A DNA stretch of 64,000 nt. Origin: Thraustochytrium sp. TN22. Lineage: Eukaryota > Sar > Bigyra > Thraustochytrida > Thraustochytriidae. The stretch spans positions 1-64,000 of the forward strand of contig JABLUY010000001.1 in NCBI GenBank assembly GCA_013306675.1, in the 5' to 3' direction. Numbering within the stretch: position 1 is the stretch's first letter; the number at the start of each line of letters is the position of its first letter. Positions 39,203 through 49,340 of this stretch are shown piece by piece. A program made the position numbers and the translations under genes. The notes beneath the pieces were generated by a model that saw only the letters and a program-made list of their open reading frames with translations, did no database searches and was not told the origin of the DNA.

Positions 39203-40093
39203 ATGGGCGTCATGGCGCGGCCCGGGTTCGGGCACGCGCGCAAGCTGGAGCAGGAGATGGTGGCGGAGAGCTTCTTCATGGGCGCGCTGAACCTGTTCGT
39301 CCCGCTCGTGGTGTTCCCGATGATGCTGATCGCGGCCTTCTTCAAGTTCCTGCCGCTCATCGTGGTGTACTTTGTCGGCACGGCCTTTGTCGGGTTCTGG
39401 GTCGCGGCCGGCAGCGTCGACCGCCAGCAGTGGTTCGAGGGGCTGAGCCGGCCCTCGCTGGAGGACTTTGCGGACAAGTCGCAGGCCGCCGTGCGCGCAC
39501 AGCTGCTGCTCGGCCTGCGCGGCAAGGTGCTGGAGCTGGCGCCCGGCAGCGGCTTCCGCCTCGCCAAGTACTACGCCGGACCCAAGAACAAGGTGACCGA
39601 GGTGACGCTCGTCGAGCCCCACGAGACCGTGCGCAAGGTGGCCGAGCACCGCGCCTTGCTCGCGCGCCAGACGCACGGTCTCGTCAGCACTGTCATTGGC
39701 GACAAGTCCATCGACGAGGTCGTGCAGGCGGTCCTGAACAAGGACGGCGAGGCCTCGTACGAGGTTGTGGTGTGCTACGCCTTTTTGGACCGCGTCACGG
39801 ACCTGTCCGCTCAGCTGGAGCTTATCTACAAGGTGCTCAAGCCAGGTGGCACGCTTATTTTCATGGAGAACGAGGCGTACGAGGGCGGCATTGGCAAGCT
39901 TCTGCAGACAGTCTTCGCGCGCCCGTACCGCGCGCTGACGAACGGCGCCGACTGCCGGCGCCATATCGTGGACGCAATCAAGGCGCAGCCCGGCTGGGAC
40001 GTCTCCGTCACCTCACTGGTGGCCTCAGAGATTGATGTCATCTCCAACCTGCAGCTCGGCTACGCCGTCAAGTCCGACAAAAAGGATCAGTGA
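39203..40093 (+). CDS. Membrane-bound class I methyltransferase (METTL7-like)
   Basis: A 296-residue protein. The N-terminus carries two hydrophobic segments (about 27-48 and 50-69), and a SAM-dependent methyltransferase fold follows. Motif I is VLELAPGSGFRL (about 109-120), the post-I acidic position is in VTLVEPHETV, and LKPGGTLIFMENEAYEG matches the motif III area. This layout resembles METTL7/TMT1 thiol methyltransferases of ER and lipid droplets and some plant membrane methyltransferases. The substrate is not fixed by sequence. The start context is CACCATGGG. Confidence 0.8.
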   Translation: MGVMARPGFGHARKLEQEMVAESFFMGALNLFVPLVVFPMMLIAAFFKFLPLIVVYFVGTAFVGFWVAAGSVDRQQWFEGLSRPSLEDFADKSQAAVRAQLLLGLRGKVLELAPGSGFRLAKYYAGPKNKVTEVTLVEPHETVRKVAEHRALLARQTHGLVSTVIGDKSIDEVVQAVLNKDGEASYEVVVCYAFLDRVTDLSAQLELIYKVLKPGGTLIFMENEAYEGGIGKLLQTVFARPYRALTNGADCRRHIVDAIKAQPGWDVSVTSLVASEIDVISNLQLGYAVKSDKKDQ

Positions 40094-40308
40094 GGGTATC
40101 CGAGTCATTGACAATTCTAAAAAGTGCGTTTGTGTCAAGGGACCCGATTTTTCGTGTGACTTTGCGTTTGTGTACTCACTTCGAGAGTACAAGTCAACTG
40201 GAGTGGTCACATCAAAAAGAAAGGACGCGTGCGTCCGTCTTATTATTTTGCGTGTCTGTTGCTATTTTACGCATGACACGGACGAGTCGTGCGGCGGGTG
40301 CGACTGCA

Positions 40309-41389
40309 TTAGTCCTGGTGATGACGCTGCTGTTGCTGTTGTTGCTGCTGCTGATAGCGCAGGTAGGCCTGCTGCGCCTGACGGCGGTCGTCCAGACGCA
40401 TTGCCTGCGTGCCAATTTTGGCCGCCGCGTAGACGGAGCCGGCCGCTGCCGAGTAGAGCCCAACCAGATAGGTGGCGACAATGGAGGTGGCCGCGATAGA
40501 CGCCAGCACGAAGAAAACGAGCGCGAGCAGGAAACTGGGCTGATACATGGAGACGACTCCCCAGAGGTAGTAGTAGAAACCGATGAGCGCGCCAATGAGG
40601 CCAACGGTGAAGTTGAGCAGCATGTTAATGAGCACGCGGAGCGCGAACTCAATGAGCGACTCGTCGCGACCCATGGAGCCAATAGACATAAAGATGAGGT
40701 CGTACCAGGAGGAGCGCTTGGCAAATTCGCGGCCGCCAGCAAATTGCGCCCAGAAGAGATCACGCACCTCCTGCACGCCGTACTCGCTGAAGAGGCCAAC
40801 CGACTGCTTGGCCTCGGACGTGATGGAGGCGAACTCGGCCTGCGTGGCCGCGAGCTGCTTCTCGGCATGCTTGAGATGCTCGTAGTTCTCCGCGCAAGCA
40901 TCATCGCACGAGAACCAGCCCTTGCTCTCATAGTACGCGCGCTGCCACATGTAGACCTCGCGCTCCGCGGCCTCGAGCCGCTTGTAGTCGATGCGCGACA
41001 GGATGCGTGAGTACGACTCCTGCTGCTCGCTGGAGACCTGGAAACCGGTGGCAAAGACCACGAGAACCAAGCCGAAGAGCCACATTCCGGTGGTCACCTT
41101 GTTGCGCCTGCGCCCGCCTCGCGACTCACGTTAGTAAACCGTGACCTTGCCGCGCGCGCAAAGACTTGCCCGGCATCGCCTCGTCTCGCCTCTCCTCGCT
41201 TTACGCCGCGCTGCGCCGCGCCACGCCACGCCGCAAGGGGTCGAGCACGTACTTGGCAAACCCGACGCCGGCCGAGATCATGACGGTGGAGATGTCCGGG
41301 AGCGGCGGCAGCTGCTGCGCCTCGTCGGGCCGCCGCAGCACGCGGGCATCGTGCTGCTGGCGCCGCCACGCCTCCTGCTGAGCGTCCAT
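40309..41389 (-). CDS. Spliced multi-pass membrane protein, unknown family (2 exons)
   Basis: I join exon 1 (41253-41389) to exon 2 (40309-41107), giving 311 residues in frame. The 145-nt intron has donor GTACGT, a perfect TACTAAC branch site at 41130-41136 and acceptor GGCGCAG. Exon 1 gives a Gln/Arg-rich leader and ISTVMISAGVGFA. Exon 2 starts RNKVTTGMWLFGLVLVVFATGF, a first membrane segment. A middle domain with CDDAC follows, then three close hydrophobic segments (NMLLNFTVGLIGALIGFYYY, FLLALVFFVLASIAATSIVA and VGLYSAAAGSV) and a polyGln/His tail. Without splicing, exon 2 could start at the ATG at 41085. The function is unknown; an ER or Golgi membrane protein is plausible. Confidence 0.65.
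41108..41252 (-). other. Intron (spliced membrane protein)
   Basis: 145 nt, GTACGT...TACTAAC...GCAG, filled with GCCGC and CTCGC pentamers. The splice keeps the reading frame. Confidence 0.7.
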
Positions 41390-41491
41390 CGCGCCTCCTG
41401 GCCCCGCTCTACGCCGCGCCGCGCCGCGCCGCGCGCCGCGCTCGCAGTTCGCGAACTGCGCGTTGCGGCGGCGGCACCAGCAGCTGCGGCC
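41390..41491. promoter_or_regulatory. 102-bp bidirectional promoter with GCCGC pentamers
   Basis: This is the only DNA between the start codons of two divergent genes. It carries (GCCGC)n at about 41409-41436. Confidence 0.5.
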
Positions 41492-41608
41492 ATGGAGGCC
41501 GCCCTCGCGAGCGCGGCGCGGCGCGCGGCGCGCGGCCTGCCGGCACGCCTCGGCCGCCGCCCGCGCTGGGCCAGCTCCTCGGCGCCGGGCTCGGGCGCGA
41601 GCTCCAGC

Positions 41609-41647
<39 letters not shown>

Positions 41648-42139
41648 CCGTCGACGACGACCACAGCCACGACCACGACCACGACCAGCAGCGCAAGCGC
41701 TGCGTCTTCACGCCCGACGGGCGGCGGCGGCGGCGGCTCGACAGGCAGGCTCAAGGGCGCGCTGCTGTCGCTGGGCGACCTGGCGCTGGGTGTGGCGCTG
41801 GGCGCGGTCACGGCGGGCGCGCTCAACTTCGTGCTAGACTACCCGGAACCAGTGGACATGATGTGGCGCGAGGCGCTGCACAACGAGCGCACCAAGCACG
41901 TCTTTGGCGACGGTCTGCAGCGCGGTATGCTCTGGGACGGCGCAATCACGGAGTGGCAGGCCAGCATCACGCTGCCGGTTTACGGCTCTCTCGGCTCTGG
42001 CACGGTCTATGGACGCTTCTTGCGCCGGCCAGATGGCGGCTGGGAGCCCATTCTGGTCGCAGCAAACCGCGCCGGCTCGCAGTACGCCATATACGAGAAG
42101 AGCGGGCCCCTTCGACCCAAGGCAGGCTCCGCAAGCTGA
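41492..42139 (+). CDS. Coa1/Tim21-like mitochondrial inner-membrane protein
   Basis: A 215-residue protein. It has an Arg/Ala-rich presequence-like N-terminus, a Ser/Thr/Pro low-complexity linker coded by a 6-bp repeat, and one membrane segment (LALGVALGAVTAGALNFVL, about 94-112). The C-terminal domain has HVFGDGLQRGMLWDG, then SITLPVYGSLGSGTVYGRF and WEPILVAA, the Coa1-type pattern of a short helix and a beta sheet facing the intermembrane space. Coa1 and Tim21 proteins act in cytochrome oxidase assembly or coupling of import to respiratory complexes. The assignment is by pattern only and moderate. Confidence 0.6.
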
Positions 42140-42381
42140 TCTGGCAAAGAGCTTACAAAGAGGCGTAATGGCGCAACTCTATCACTTTGATCAGAATACG
42201 TTGACTGAACAGCCAGCAAGGCACAGCTCCGGCTATCCAGGCTCAGCCCCGGCTCGCTCGCTCGCTCGCTTCGTTTCTAGTCTGCCTGCCTGCCTGCCTG
42301 CCTGCCTGCTTTTTTTGCCTGCTTGCGTTTTTCTACTTTCGTGTGTTTTGTTTTGCGTACACCGGGACCTCAACCTCCTGC
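42140..42381. other. Convergent intergenic stretch with CTGC tetranucleotides
   Basis: 242 bp. It holds GCTC units (42253-42270) and a TGCC array (42281-42309), then T-rich DNA. Confidence 0.55.
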
Positions 42382-43140
42382 TCAAGAGTTGTCCTCGTCC
42401 TCGGGGGATGCAGCAGCACCGGGGTCGTCGCCCCCATCATTGCCACCTGCGTCCGGGCCGCGGAGGTTGTCTAATGCCTGCTGCGTCTTTCGCAGCGCCT
42501 GGTTGGACTTCTTCAGGTTCTCCGTGAGCACCTGGACATCAGACTTGGACTCGCGCAGGCTGGTGCCGGCCTTCCAGAGGCTCTTCTTGGCGAGCGTGAG
42601 CTCCTGCGTGAGGTTGTAGACCTTGTTGCCGAGGAGCTCGACAGAGTGCATAAGCGTGGCGCGCTCCTTGATGTTCTTGTCGAGCAGGGCCTGGTACTCG
42701 CGGTTGTTGATGACGCGGTCCATGAGGAAGCGCATGGTGACATTGAACTGCTTCTCCATGAGACGCGAGGACTCCGTGCAGTTGCGCGTGATGTCGCGCA
42801 GGTCCTGCTTGGACGCGAGCACCTCATACTGCAGCGCCTTGAGCTGGACCTGCTGGCTGAGCAGCTCTTCGGAGATGAGCGAGGACTTGTCCCTCAGCTT
42901 GCCGACCCGCGTGCGCTCCTCGCGCTGCTGCTCCAGCAGCGTCTCCTTCTCCACGCCGATCTCCACCAGCTGCTGCCTGCTCTGCAGCAGCTGCTGCTTG
43001 GTTGTGAGCAGCTCGTCGTGCAGGCCCTTGCTCAGCTGCACCAGCGTGAGGCAGAACGACCCGGTGATGAGCAGGAGCGCCACGAACCACACCATGCCCA
43101 CGCCGCTGCGCTCCGCGCCGCTGCCGCGCGCCGCCGCCAT
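42382..43140 (-). CDS. Type II membrane protein with long coiled coil
   Basis: 252 residues. A short basic N-terminus precedes one membrane segment (MVWFVALLLITGSFCLTLVQL, about 16-36). A nearly continuous heptad-type coiled coil follows (about 37-225; Leu/Glu/Gln/Lys-rich), with potential N-glycosylation sites (NCTESS, NVTMRF), then an acidic Gly/Asp tail. Layout and length resemble Golgi or ER single-pass tethers or matrix proteins such as the GOLM1 type, but no family motif is certain. GCCGC pentamers and very GC-rich DNA precede the start. Confidence 0.7.
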   Translation of the reverse strand: MAAARGSGAERSGVGMVWFVALLLITGSFCLTLVQLSKGLHDELLTTKQQLLQSRQQLVEIGVEKETLLEQQREERTRVGKLRDKSSLISEELLSQQVQLKALQYEVLASKQDLRDITRNCTESSRLMEKQFNVTMRFLMDRVINNREYQALLDKNIKERATLMHSVELLGNKVYNLTQELTLAKKSLWKAGTSLRESKSDVQVLTENLKKSNQALRKTQQALDNLRGPDAGGNDGGDDPGAAASPEDEDNS

Positions 43141-44261
43141 GGTCGCTCCCGCGCGCCGCCGCGCGCCGCGCGCCCGCCCGCCTGCCCCAGGCGCCGCTTT
43201 GACAACGGGCGCGTCCCGCTCGCGTCACGCCGCCGCCGCCGCCGCTCGCCGGCCGCAGCGCCGATGCGCGCCGCCGCCGCGCCGCTGCCGCGCCGCGCCC
43301 CGTCGGGTGCCGGCGGTCTCCTCCGCGCGCGCGCGCTCTGCCGCGCCGCGCCGCGCCGCGCCGCGCGCGCCGCCGCCGATTCGAGCGATCGCGAGCGAGA
43401 CATGAAAGCCGACCGCGGACATGCCGCTGCCGTGGATTAGTCACGCCCACTGCGATTTTCCCGCCCCGCGGGGGCACGCGGGGCCTGCGCAGGCTTGCCG
43501 CCACGGTCTGCCTGCCGGGCCGAGACGGGCCCTGCCTGCGCGGCGCGCGCCAGTGCGCCGTCCGTGGTCAGGCAGGCTCGCCGCTCGCCGCCGCTGCGCT
43601 CGCTCGTCTTGTACCTAGCTAGCTTAACGTAACGTTATGTCGCGTGCATGGGAGAGCCTCTGAACGAACAAGGCAGACTGCGAGCAACGTCACAAGACAA
43701 GGTGACCGACTGCGAGACCAGTGACTGGCTGTGGAAGGACGCAGGCGACGCGGACAAAGTCGCTCGATAGAGACAGGCAGAGTCGCGACACGCTTTTTTC
43801 GTGTGGTTCGTTGTTGTGGACGATAAGAAATGGAGTTGCTTGAGTTTGTTTGTTTGGTTGGTTTGGTTGGATAAGTCACAGGACCTCGCAGCGAGCGAGC
43901 GTAGGCGGGATCGGGCCTCGAGGAAGAATGTGGTGGTCATGAGGCTCGTCGGCGCTGACGCTAGCTGGCAGGCAAAGAGCAGAGGGCAGGTTCTTGCATC
44001 ACGACGTCAGCAGGCGGCACAGCAGCAGCTTCGTTGGGATCGTGCGAACGGTGACGAGCAGCCGGCGGGCAGCGACAAGCGGCGCGCGGGCAGCACGCAA
44101 GCCAGGCGGTTAGTTAGCACGAGAACGTGGCGCGGCTGGCTGGCTGGCTGGCTGGCTAGCTGGCTGGCTGGCTGGCTGGCTTGGCCAGGCGCAAGCAGGC
44201 GGGCTTGGCAGCATTTTGGTGAGGGGAAAACGGGCGTGGAGCACCAAATGTCTGCCGGCGC
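43141..44261. other. Gene-poor intergenic region
   Basis: 1.1 kb. It contains GCCGC pentamers (about 43340-43370) on the promoter side of the coiled-coil gene and a GGCT array at 44136-44182. Short frames show no domain. Confidence 0.5.
44136..44182. repeat. GGCT tetranucleotide array
   Basis: About 11 units with one CTAG interruption. Confidence 0.9.
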
Positions 44262-45440
44262 TTAGGCCTGGTTGAGCGCCGCGAGAGGCGGGGGCGGGAC
44301 AGAGCCGGGCATGGCCGTCGGGAGCTCGGCGGCGTCCATCATGTCGTCGTCGTCGTAGTCCTCGTTGTCGGTGTCAGAGCGCGTGCGCTGGTTGCGCTCA
44401 CGGCGGCGCGCCACGGAGGCGCGCGCCCACTGCTTGATCTTGATGGGGCACTTGGAGCTCGGGTGGTCGCCCGGGCAGTGCTTGCAGCCAATCTTGCGGC
44501 AGCGGTTGAGGCGATGGCGGCGGCCGCAGCGGTCGCACGGACGGTTCGGGCACTTGGCGGCGACCTTGCCGCAGTTGACACCAATGTCCTTGCAAAAGGG
44601 GCAGGCGCTGGCCTTGCGGAAGGCGCTGTAGCGGGACTTGTTCTCGCGCTTGGCAACCTGCGCCTTGTGCGTGCCGACACGCGTCCGCTTGGACGCGCCG
44701 CTGACCTCGGACATGGAGCTGATGATGCTGCTGGTAGTGCTGGTCATGCTGGACATGCTCATGCTGCGCTGCATGAGCTCCTTGGCGGCGGAGGACCCAC
44801 CCGAGAGCGTCGAGCCGGCGTCCGTGGCGGCCTCGGCGGCAGCGCCGGCGCCGGTGGCAATCTCGTCGCGGCTGAGCGCGGCTCGCGCCAGCGTCGACAT
44901 GAAGCCGGGGCTGGTCTTTTTGGAGTCGTCCATGAGGCCGCCCATGTGCATCAGGGGCACTTGGATGATCTTGTCGGCGGGCTTCGCGGCGTTCTGCGTC
45001 TTTTGCAGCTGCAGCTGCAGCTGCAGCGACGGCAGCGAGGAAAGGAGAGCGGAGGCCGTCTGCTGCGCCTTCTGCTGCGCCGTGGTCTGCGGCATGAAGA
45101 GAGACTGCGATTGCAACTGTGATTGCGGCTGCTGCTGCTGCTGCTGCTGCAGAAACGAGGGCTGCTGCGCCTGAAAGCTGGTTGAGAACGGGAGCGCAAG
45201 CGGCGGCTGCGGCAGCAGCTGCTGCTGCTGCGGCGGCGGCGGCGGGAGGATGCTGCCGTCCGTGGCACGCTCCTGCGAGCGCATCTTGAGCAGGCCCTGG
45301 AGGACCTCAACGGCGCGCAGCTCGGGCGCTGTCAGGGACTCTGCATGCTGCAGCACACTGGAGAAGTCCACAGGGACGGTGTCATCGGCGCCGCCGTAGA
45401 AAGCGGAGGACGCGCGCGGCGTCGCCTCGGAGGCCATCAT
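44262..45440 (-). CDS. Gln-rich protein with C-terminal cysteine-rich zinc-binding region
   Basis: 392 residues, function unknown. The N-terminal half is Gln/Leu/Pro-rich with several short polyQ runs; Ser/Thr/Met stretches follow. Residues about 277-330 hold a dense Cys/His set: CPFCKDIGVNCG, CPNRPCDRCGRRHRLNRC and CKHCPGDHPSSKC, consistent with two or three zinc knuckles. Flanking basic patches (KRTRVGTHKAQVAKRENK, RRRERNQR) suggest nucleic-acid binding and nuclear location. The acidic tail is Asp-rich. The start is the double-Met ATG at 45440; the upstream frame is low complexity. Confidence 0.7.
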   Translation of the reverse strand: MMASEATPRASSAFYGGADDTVPVDFSSVLQHAESLTAPELRAVEVLQGLLKMRSQERATDGSILPPPPPQQQQLLPQPPLALPFSTSFQAQQPSFLQQQQQQQPQSQLQSQSLFMPQTTAQQKAQQTASALLSSLPSLQLQLQLQKTQNAAKPADKIIQVPLMHMGGLMDDSKKTSPGFMSTLARAALSRDEIATGAGAAAEAATDAGSTLSGGSSAAKELMQRSMSMSSMTSTTSSIISSMSEVSGASKRTRVGTHKAQVAKRENKSRYSAFRKASACPFCKDIGVNCGKVAAKCPNRPCDRCGRRHRLNRCRKIGCKHCPGDHPSSKCPIKIKQWARASVARRRERNQRTRSDTDNEDYDDDDMMDAAELPTAMPGSVPPPPLAALNQA

Positions 45441-47274
45441 GCTTGAGGCGGGTTTGTTCGTGCTCGCTCGCTTGCGCGGCTTGCTTGGTTTGCGGCTGGG
45501 CTCGCTCGAGGTTGCAGGTCTGCACGGGGCTGGCTGGCTGGCTGGCTGGCTGGCTGCCCGCCCGCCCGCCCGGCCTGGCCTGGTGCCTGCACGGTGAGGG
45601 GCTGCGCAAGGCCGCTGGGCCACAGAGCCCACGCCCAGGCCGTCCTAGCGTTTCTCCCAGCCGCGCCTACGGAGCCTATCCGTTGCCCTTGCCGGGGGCC
45701 GGAGGAAACGGCGAACGGATAGCCCCTTGTTGGCGAGCGCCCTCTCCGACTTGCGCGTCGAGTAGCGGCTCGAGCAAAGCAGTGGCAGCTGCTGCAGGGC
45801 CTCTGTGCCGGCCAACTAGTTAGGTCCCTCGCGCTGGGCCCATCAACGGACCTGGCTGCCTGGGACTCGCGGCGATAACCTCCTGCATGCTTCCAGGCTT
45901 CCGATAAGGGTGCGGTGGCGCCCCGCACGTTTCTGCCGTGCTCTGAGGAACGGCCAGGCGGCGAGCGGAGGAGCACTGTGGCGAGCCGCGGGCCCGGCCG
46001 TGGCGAGCGAGCGAGCGGGTCGAAGAGCGAGCGAAAAATGCGAGCGAGCGAGCGAACTTGAAAACGAGCAGGCAGGAGAAAATAGGCGGGAAAGCGAGCG
46101 ACGAAAGCGAGCGACTTCGAGGAGGTGTTGGAGTGCTGGCTGGCGAGCTGCTAGCTTAGCCAGAGCTAGCCCGCGCCGTCCCAGATCACGTGGGTGATGA
46201 AACTCCTGCCGTCGCGCCGCGCGAGCTCCCTGTTATCGAGGTGCAATCCCATCCCCTGCAGCACGAACTGCCCGCCGATGATGGCGGCCACTCTGCCGCT
46301 GCAGTGCAGTGCAGGTAGTGTGATGCATGCGCGGACCGCCGACCACGGCTGCTGCCGGCGCTGACGGCCCGGCGCTGGATGAATGAATGACTTTTTTCGT
46401 GGCCGCGACGTGGCCGCCGCGGCTCGATTCTCAGGAGCACCGAGCGGCCAGGCGCCCCGGGCTCTGCGCCTCGTGGCCGCGCGTGGCGAGCGAGCGCCGC
46501 GAACGGGCCCACGGACTCGAAGCGCGAGCCCACCTTCCCCGCGCCGCAGAAACCGCCCGCCGAGCTCAGGAGGCTCGGTCCGCGCGTGAGTCAGGCCAAA
46601 CAACTTGCGAGAAGATGACACCGAGCCCGGGCTGCCGGGCTGCATCTGCAGGAAGAACGAGGTCGCGTCAGGCTCGCGCGGGCTCGCGCGGGGGAGCCCA
46701 GAGACGTTGGACGATGCTTGCGAGTGATGAGAGGGATGGTGATCGGCGCGGCCGCAGCGGCGGCCCGGGTTGCGCGCCGTCACCGCCATGCACATGTGCT
46801 CGCGCACACGCCGGTGCGCAGTCCGTGGCCGCTCCCGATCGCCCGGGTCCCGCGGGAGCGCGGCGGCGGGGCACTGGAACTGCACTGGCACGGCATCCAC
46901 GAGGCGGACAACGGGCACGGGCTCACGGCGCTTGCTCGTTGCCCGCCATGACAAGGGCCCACAGACGCTGAGCCGGCAGCGAGGTCCGCTGAGCCGGCGG
47001 CGAGGTCCGCTGCACCAGGCTCGCGCCGGCAGGTAGGTGAGCTAGGTAGATAGGTAGGTAGGTAGGTGGAGACGGCATGAGCAGAGCACTAGCCGGTGAA
47101 CGCGAGGGCTCCAGGACAGCGAGAGGAGAGGCACGCTGCGCTAACCGGCCTTGCGAGCCGCTGGGCCGGTACGAGGACGCCGGGACCTAGGTCCTAGGCG
47201 TTGGGCTTGACGCGGCCGAGCCCGAGGCGCCCGCTTGCGCGCGTCTCTTCCTGCCTTGACTGCCTGCCTGCCTA

Positions 47275-47325
<51 letters not shown>

Positions 47326-47485
47326 ACCGGCCCGCTCAGGGGCCGGCTCACCTCGCGTCGACGGCGTACTTGCGTCGCTTGGGCCAGCCAGGCCTCGGAT
47401 GCCAAGAACCCGCCGCCGGGCTAGCTGCTAGCGTCGCCGACCGGCTTGGTGGTCAGCAAGTAGCTCGCTCCCTCGCCTCTTCACC
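45441..47485. other. Gene-poor intergenic region rich in tetranucleotides
   Basis: 2.0 kb. It contains a GGCT array (45531-45556), GAGC units (46001-46060), TAGG units (about 47040-47066) and a CTGC array (47258-47328). A frame at 46166-46954 on the minus strand has no domain and biased composition. No gene is supported. Confidence 0.5.
47258..47328. repeat. CTGC tetranucleotide array
   Basis: About 17 units with CTAC variants near both ends, about 160 bp upstream of the WAVE-like start codon. Confidence 0.9.
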
Positions 47486-48469
47486 ATGCCGCTCGTCACG
47501 CGGGAGGTGGCGCCCTGGTACGAGCTGGTGGCCGCAGAGCAGGCCGAACGCAGGGCTCGTTCGCACGAACAGGGTACGCAGACCGCGGACAAGCGGCTCG
47601 CGGGCGCCGCGCTCGTCGCGGGCGAGCTCGACAAGTATTGCGAATCGCCGGAGCAGGTCCTGCGCGGGCTCAACGCGCAACGCCTGGTGGGGCTCGTCAA
47701 GCAACTCGGCCAGCTCGCCGCGCACGCCGCCGACCTGCTCGAGGGCGTGGACCGCGAGGCCGCACAGCTGGCCGCCAAGGTCGACGCTGTCGGTGCTCGC
47801 GTGCAAGGGGCCCAGGCCCGCCTCGGGGAGTGGGAGCATCAGGTCAGTGCCAGCGCCGATTCCGCCTTTGACATTTTCGCGCGTGCTGCGGCGGGCCCGG
47901 CGGATCCCACGGCAGATCCCACCACCCGTAGAGCAGCTTGGTCAGTGCCGCGCACTACTACGAGCCCGCTCGCGCTATGCACGCGCGACGCCTCGCTGCA
48001 AGCGCTCTACGAGGCCGCAGCGCCGCCCCCGGACCTCGCTTCCCTGGACCGCTTCGCCACGGATGGCGTGTCGTGCTTGCGCAAGTACACTGACCCCTTC
48101 AGCGTTGGAGACGAAGAAGACTTTGCGGAGGAGGTCACCAGGCCGGTTGCCGACCTGCGCCCGAATGAGTTCGCCGTCGTTCGGCCGCCAGCGCTCGAGG
48201 TGGTCACGGCCGCTGCGGACGACGACGCATCCGATGGCTTTAGCCACCCCTTCGCGGGCGCTTCAGATGAGGAAGACAACAATGGCGTGGACGACGGCAA
48301 CGACGACGACGACGACGACGACGATGATGATGATGATAATGATGCGGGCGACGACGGCCTCAATGACACGGGCTTCTTGCCCTCACCCCGGTCCCCGCCC
48401 AGGTCGCCCACCGTGGGCAGTGGCCGCAGCGCGCTACTGGCGGCTATTCGTGCCGCGAAGCGCTCGTGA
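47486..48469 (+). CDS. WAVE/SCAR-like actin nucleation-promoting factor
   Basis: 327 residues. The protein begins MPLVTREV, as animal and amoebal WAVE proteins begin MPLVKR. Residues about 45-115 form a helical region (RLVGLVKQLGQLAAHAADLLEGVDREAAQL) like the SCAR homology domain that binds the Abi/HSPC300 bundle of the WAVE complex. The middle is Pro-poor and acidic, with an Asp run (about 270-285). The last 16 residues, GRSALLAAIRAAKRS, fit a WH2 actin-binding motif. No central or acidic Arp2/3-binding segment follows the WH2, which is unusual because in WAVE it is C-terminal. The C-terminus may be truncated, or the upstream acidic region may substitute. Confidence 0.75.
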   Translation: MPLVTREVAPWYELVAAEQAERRARSHEQGTQTADKRLAGAALVAGELDKYCESPEQVLRGLNAQRLVGLVKQLGQLAAHAADLLEGVDREAAQLAAKVDAVGARVQGAQARLGEWEHQVSASADSAFDIFARAAAGPADPTADPTTRRAAWSVPRTTTSPLALCTRDASLQALYEAAAPPPDLASLDRFATDGVSCLRKYTDPFSVGDEEDFAEEVTRPVADLRPNEFAVVRPPALEVVTAAADDDASDGFSHPFAGASDEEDNNGVDDGNDDDDDDDDDDDDNDAGDDGLNDTGFLPSPRSPPRSPTVGSGRSALLAAIRAAKRS

Positions 48470-48710
48470 CTGACTGTGATTACACATACCTGAAAGCAAG
48501 CAAACACCTGAACGCAAGCAAACAACAATGTGCACTTGATGACACGTACCGTGCCGTGTGCGGGCGCTCTTGTATTCAATGCCGAGTAGGTCGAGAAGAG
48601 AACTATGTTTCTGACTTTTAAAGAGGGAGAGAGAGCCTGAGGGGGGAGAGAGAGAGAGGCGAACAGAGGGCCTCAGCGGCCAGCCAAGTCTTGCAAACTA
48701 AATGTTTTAC
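48470..48710. other. Convergent intergenic stretch
   Basis: 241 bp with GAGA-rich DNA at 48622-48660. I see no gene. Confidence 0.55.
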
Positions 48711-49340
48711 TCAGGACGAGAACCACTCGTTGGCGCTGCCCTTGTAATTGTAGACTTTGCCGAAGCCAAGGTTTTTGGCGTGCATGGCGGCGTTGCCAGC
48801 GCGCACGCCGGAGCGGCAGCTAAAGACGAGCGCGCGGTCCCCGTTGTCGCGCGTCGGCAGGCGCTCGCCAAAGGCATCCTCAAACTCCTCCGGGTTCATG
48901 GACAGCACGTTCTCCTGGCCAAGAATCAACCCGAGCGGCACGTTGATGGCCTCGGCGCCCTTCCAGTTGAGCGTGCCCGTGGCCCGAACCTCGTCCGGCT
49001 CACGCACGTCGATGAGCAGCACGCTGTCGTCCTCGAGGCCGCGCTTGAGGTCCGCGATGCTCATCACCTCCGGGTCCGAGCTGGCGCTGGCGAAGCCGCG
49101 CGCGCGGGTCGTGCGCGTCACGACGCGCTGCTGCGCCGCGAGCTGGCGCTGGCCCACGAGCGCCGGCAGCGTCGCCAGCGCGCGCGCACCTTCGGGCGCC
49201 ACCACGCCGCCCAGCGCCAGCAGGCCCACACGCGCCGTCTGCTGCACAAGCGCCGGCCGCGCGCCGACGCGGGCCGGCGCGGCCGCCGCCACCATCGCGA
49301 GCATCCCTACGCGCTGCAGCATCGTGCCCGCGCTCACCAT
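48711..49340 (-). CDS. Single-domain rhodanese, probably mitochondrial
   Basis: 209 residues. The first 85 residues are Ala/Val/Arg-rich and presequence-like. The rest is one rhodanese domain: SIADLKRGLEDDSVLLIDVREPDE, NVPLGLIL, and the active-site loop CRSGVRA with catalytic Cys near residue 175. It ends in NYKGSANEW, the usual closing pattern (YNYKGSANEWF in eukaryotic members). Such enzymes carry sulfur from thiosulfate or persulfides to acceptors such as cyanide or glutathione. The CRSGVR loop has the six-residue length of sulfurtransferases rather than Cdc25-like phosphatases. Confidence 0.9.
   Translation of the reverse strand: MVSAGTMLQRVGMLAMVAAAAPARVGARPALVQQTARVGLLALGGVVAPEGARALATLPALVGQRQLAAQQRVVTRTTRARGFASASSDPEVMSIADLKRGLEDDSVLLIDVREPDEVRATGTLNWKGAEAINVPLGLILGQENVLSMNPEEFEDAFGERLPTRDNGDRALVFSCRSGVRAGNAAMHAKNLGFGKVYNYKGSANEWFSS

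Noticed and set aside
41201-41389. A separate 62-codon gene upstream of the membrane protein
   Set aside because: Its last third is pentamer repeat. A GTACGT donor and a TACTAAC branch show it is the first exon of the downstream gene.
46166-46954. 262-codon minus-strand frame; its end (VAAIIGGQFVLQGMGLHLDN...) looks somewhat protein-like
   Set aside because: The rest is Arg/Pro/Ala low complexity, and no family or splice partner was found. It could be a decayed gene end but is not supportable.
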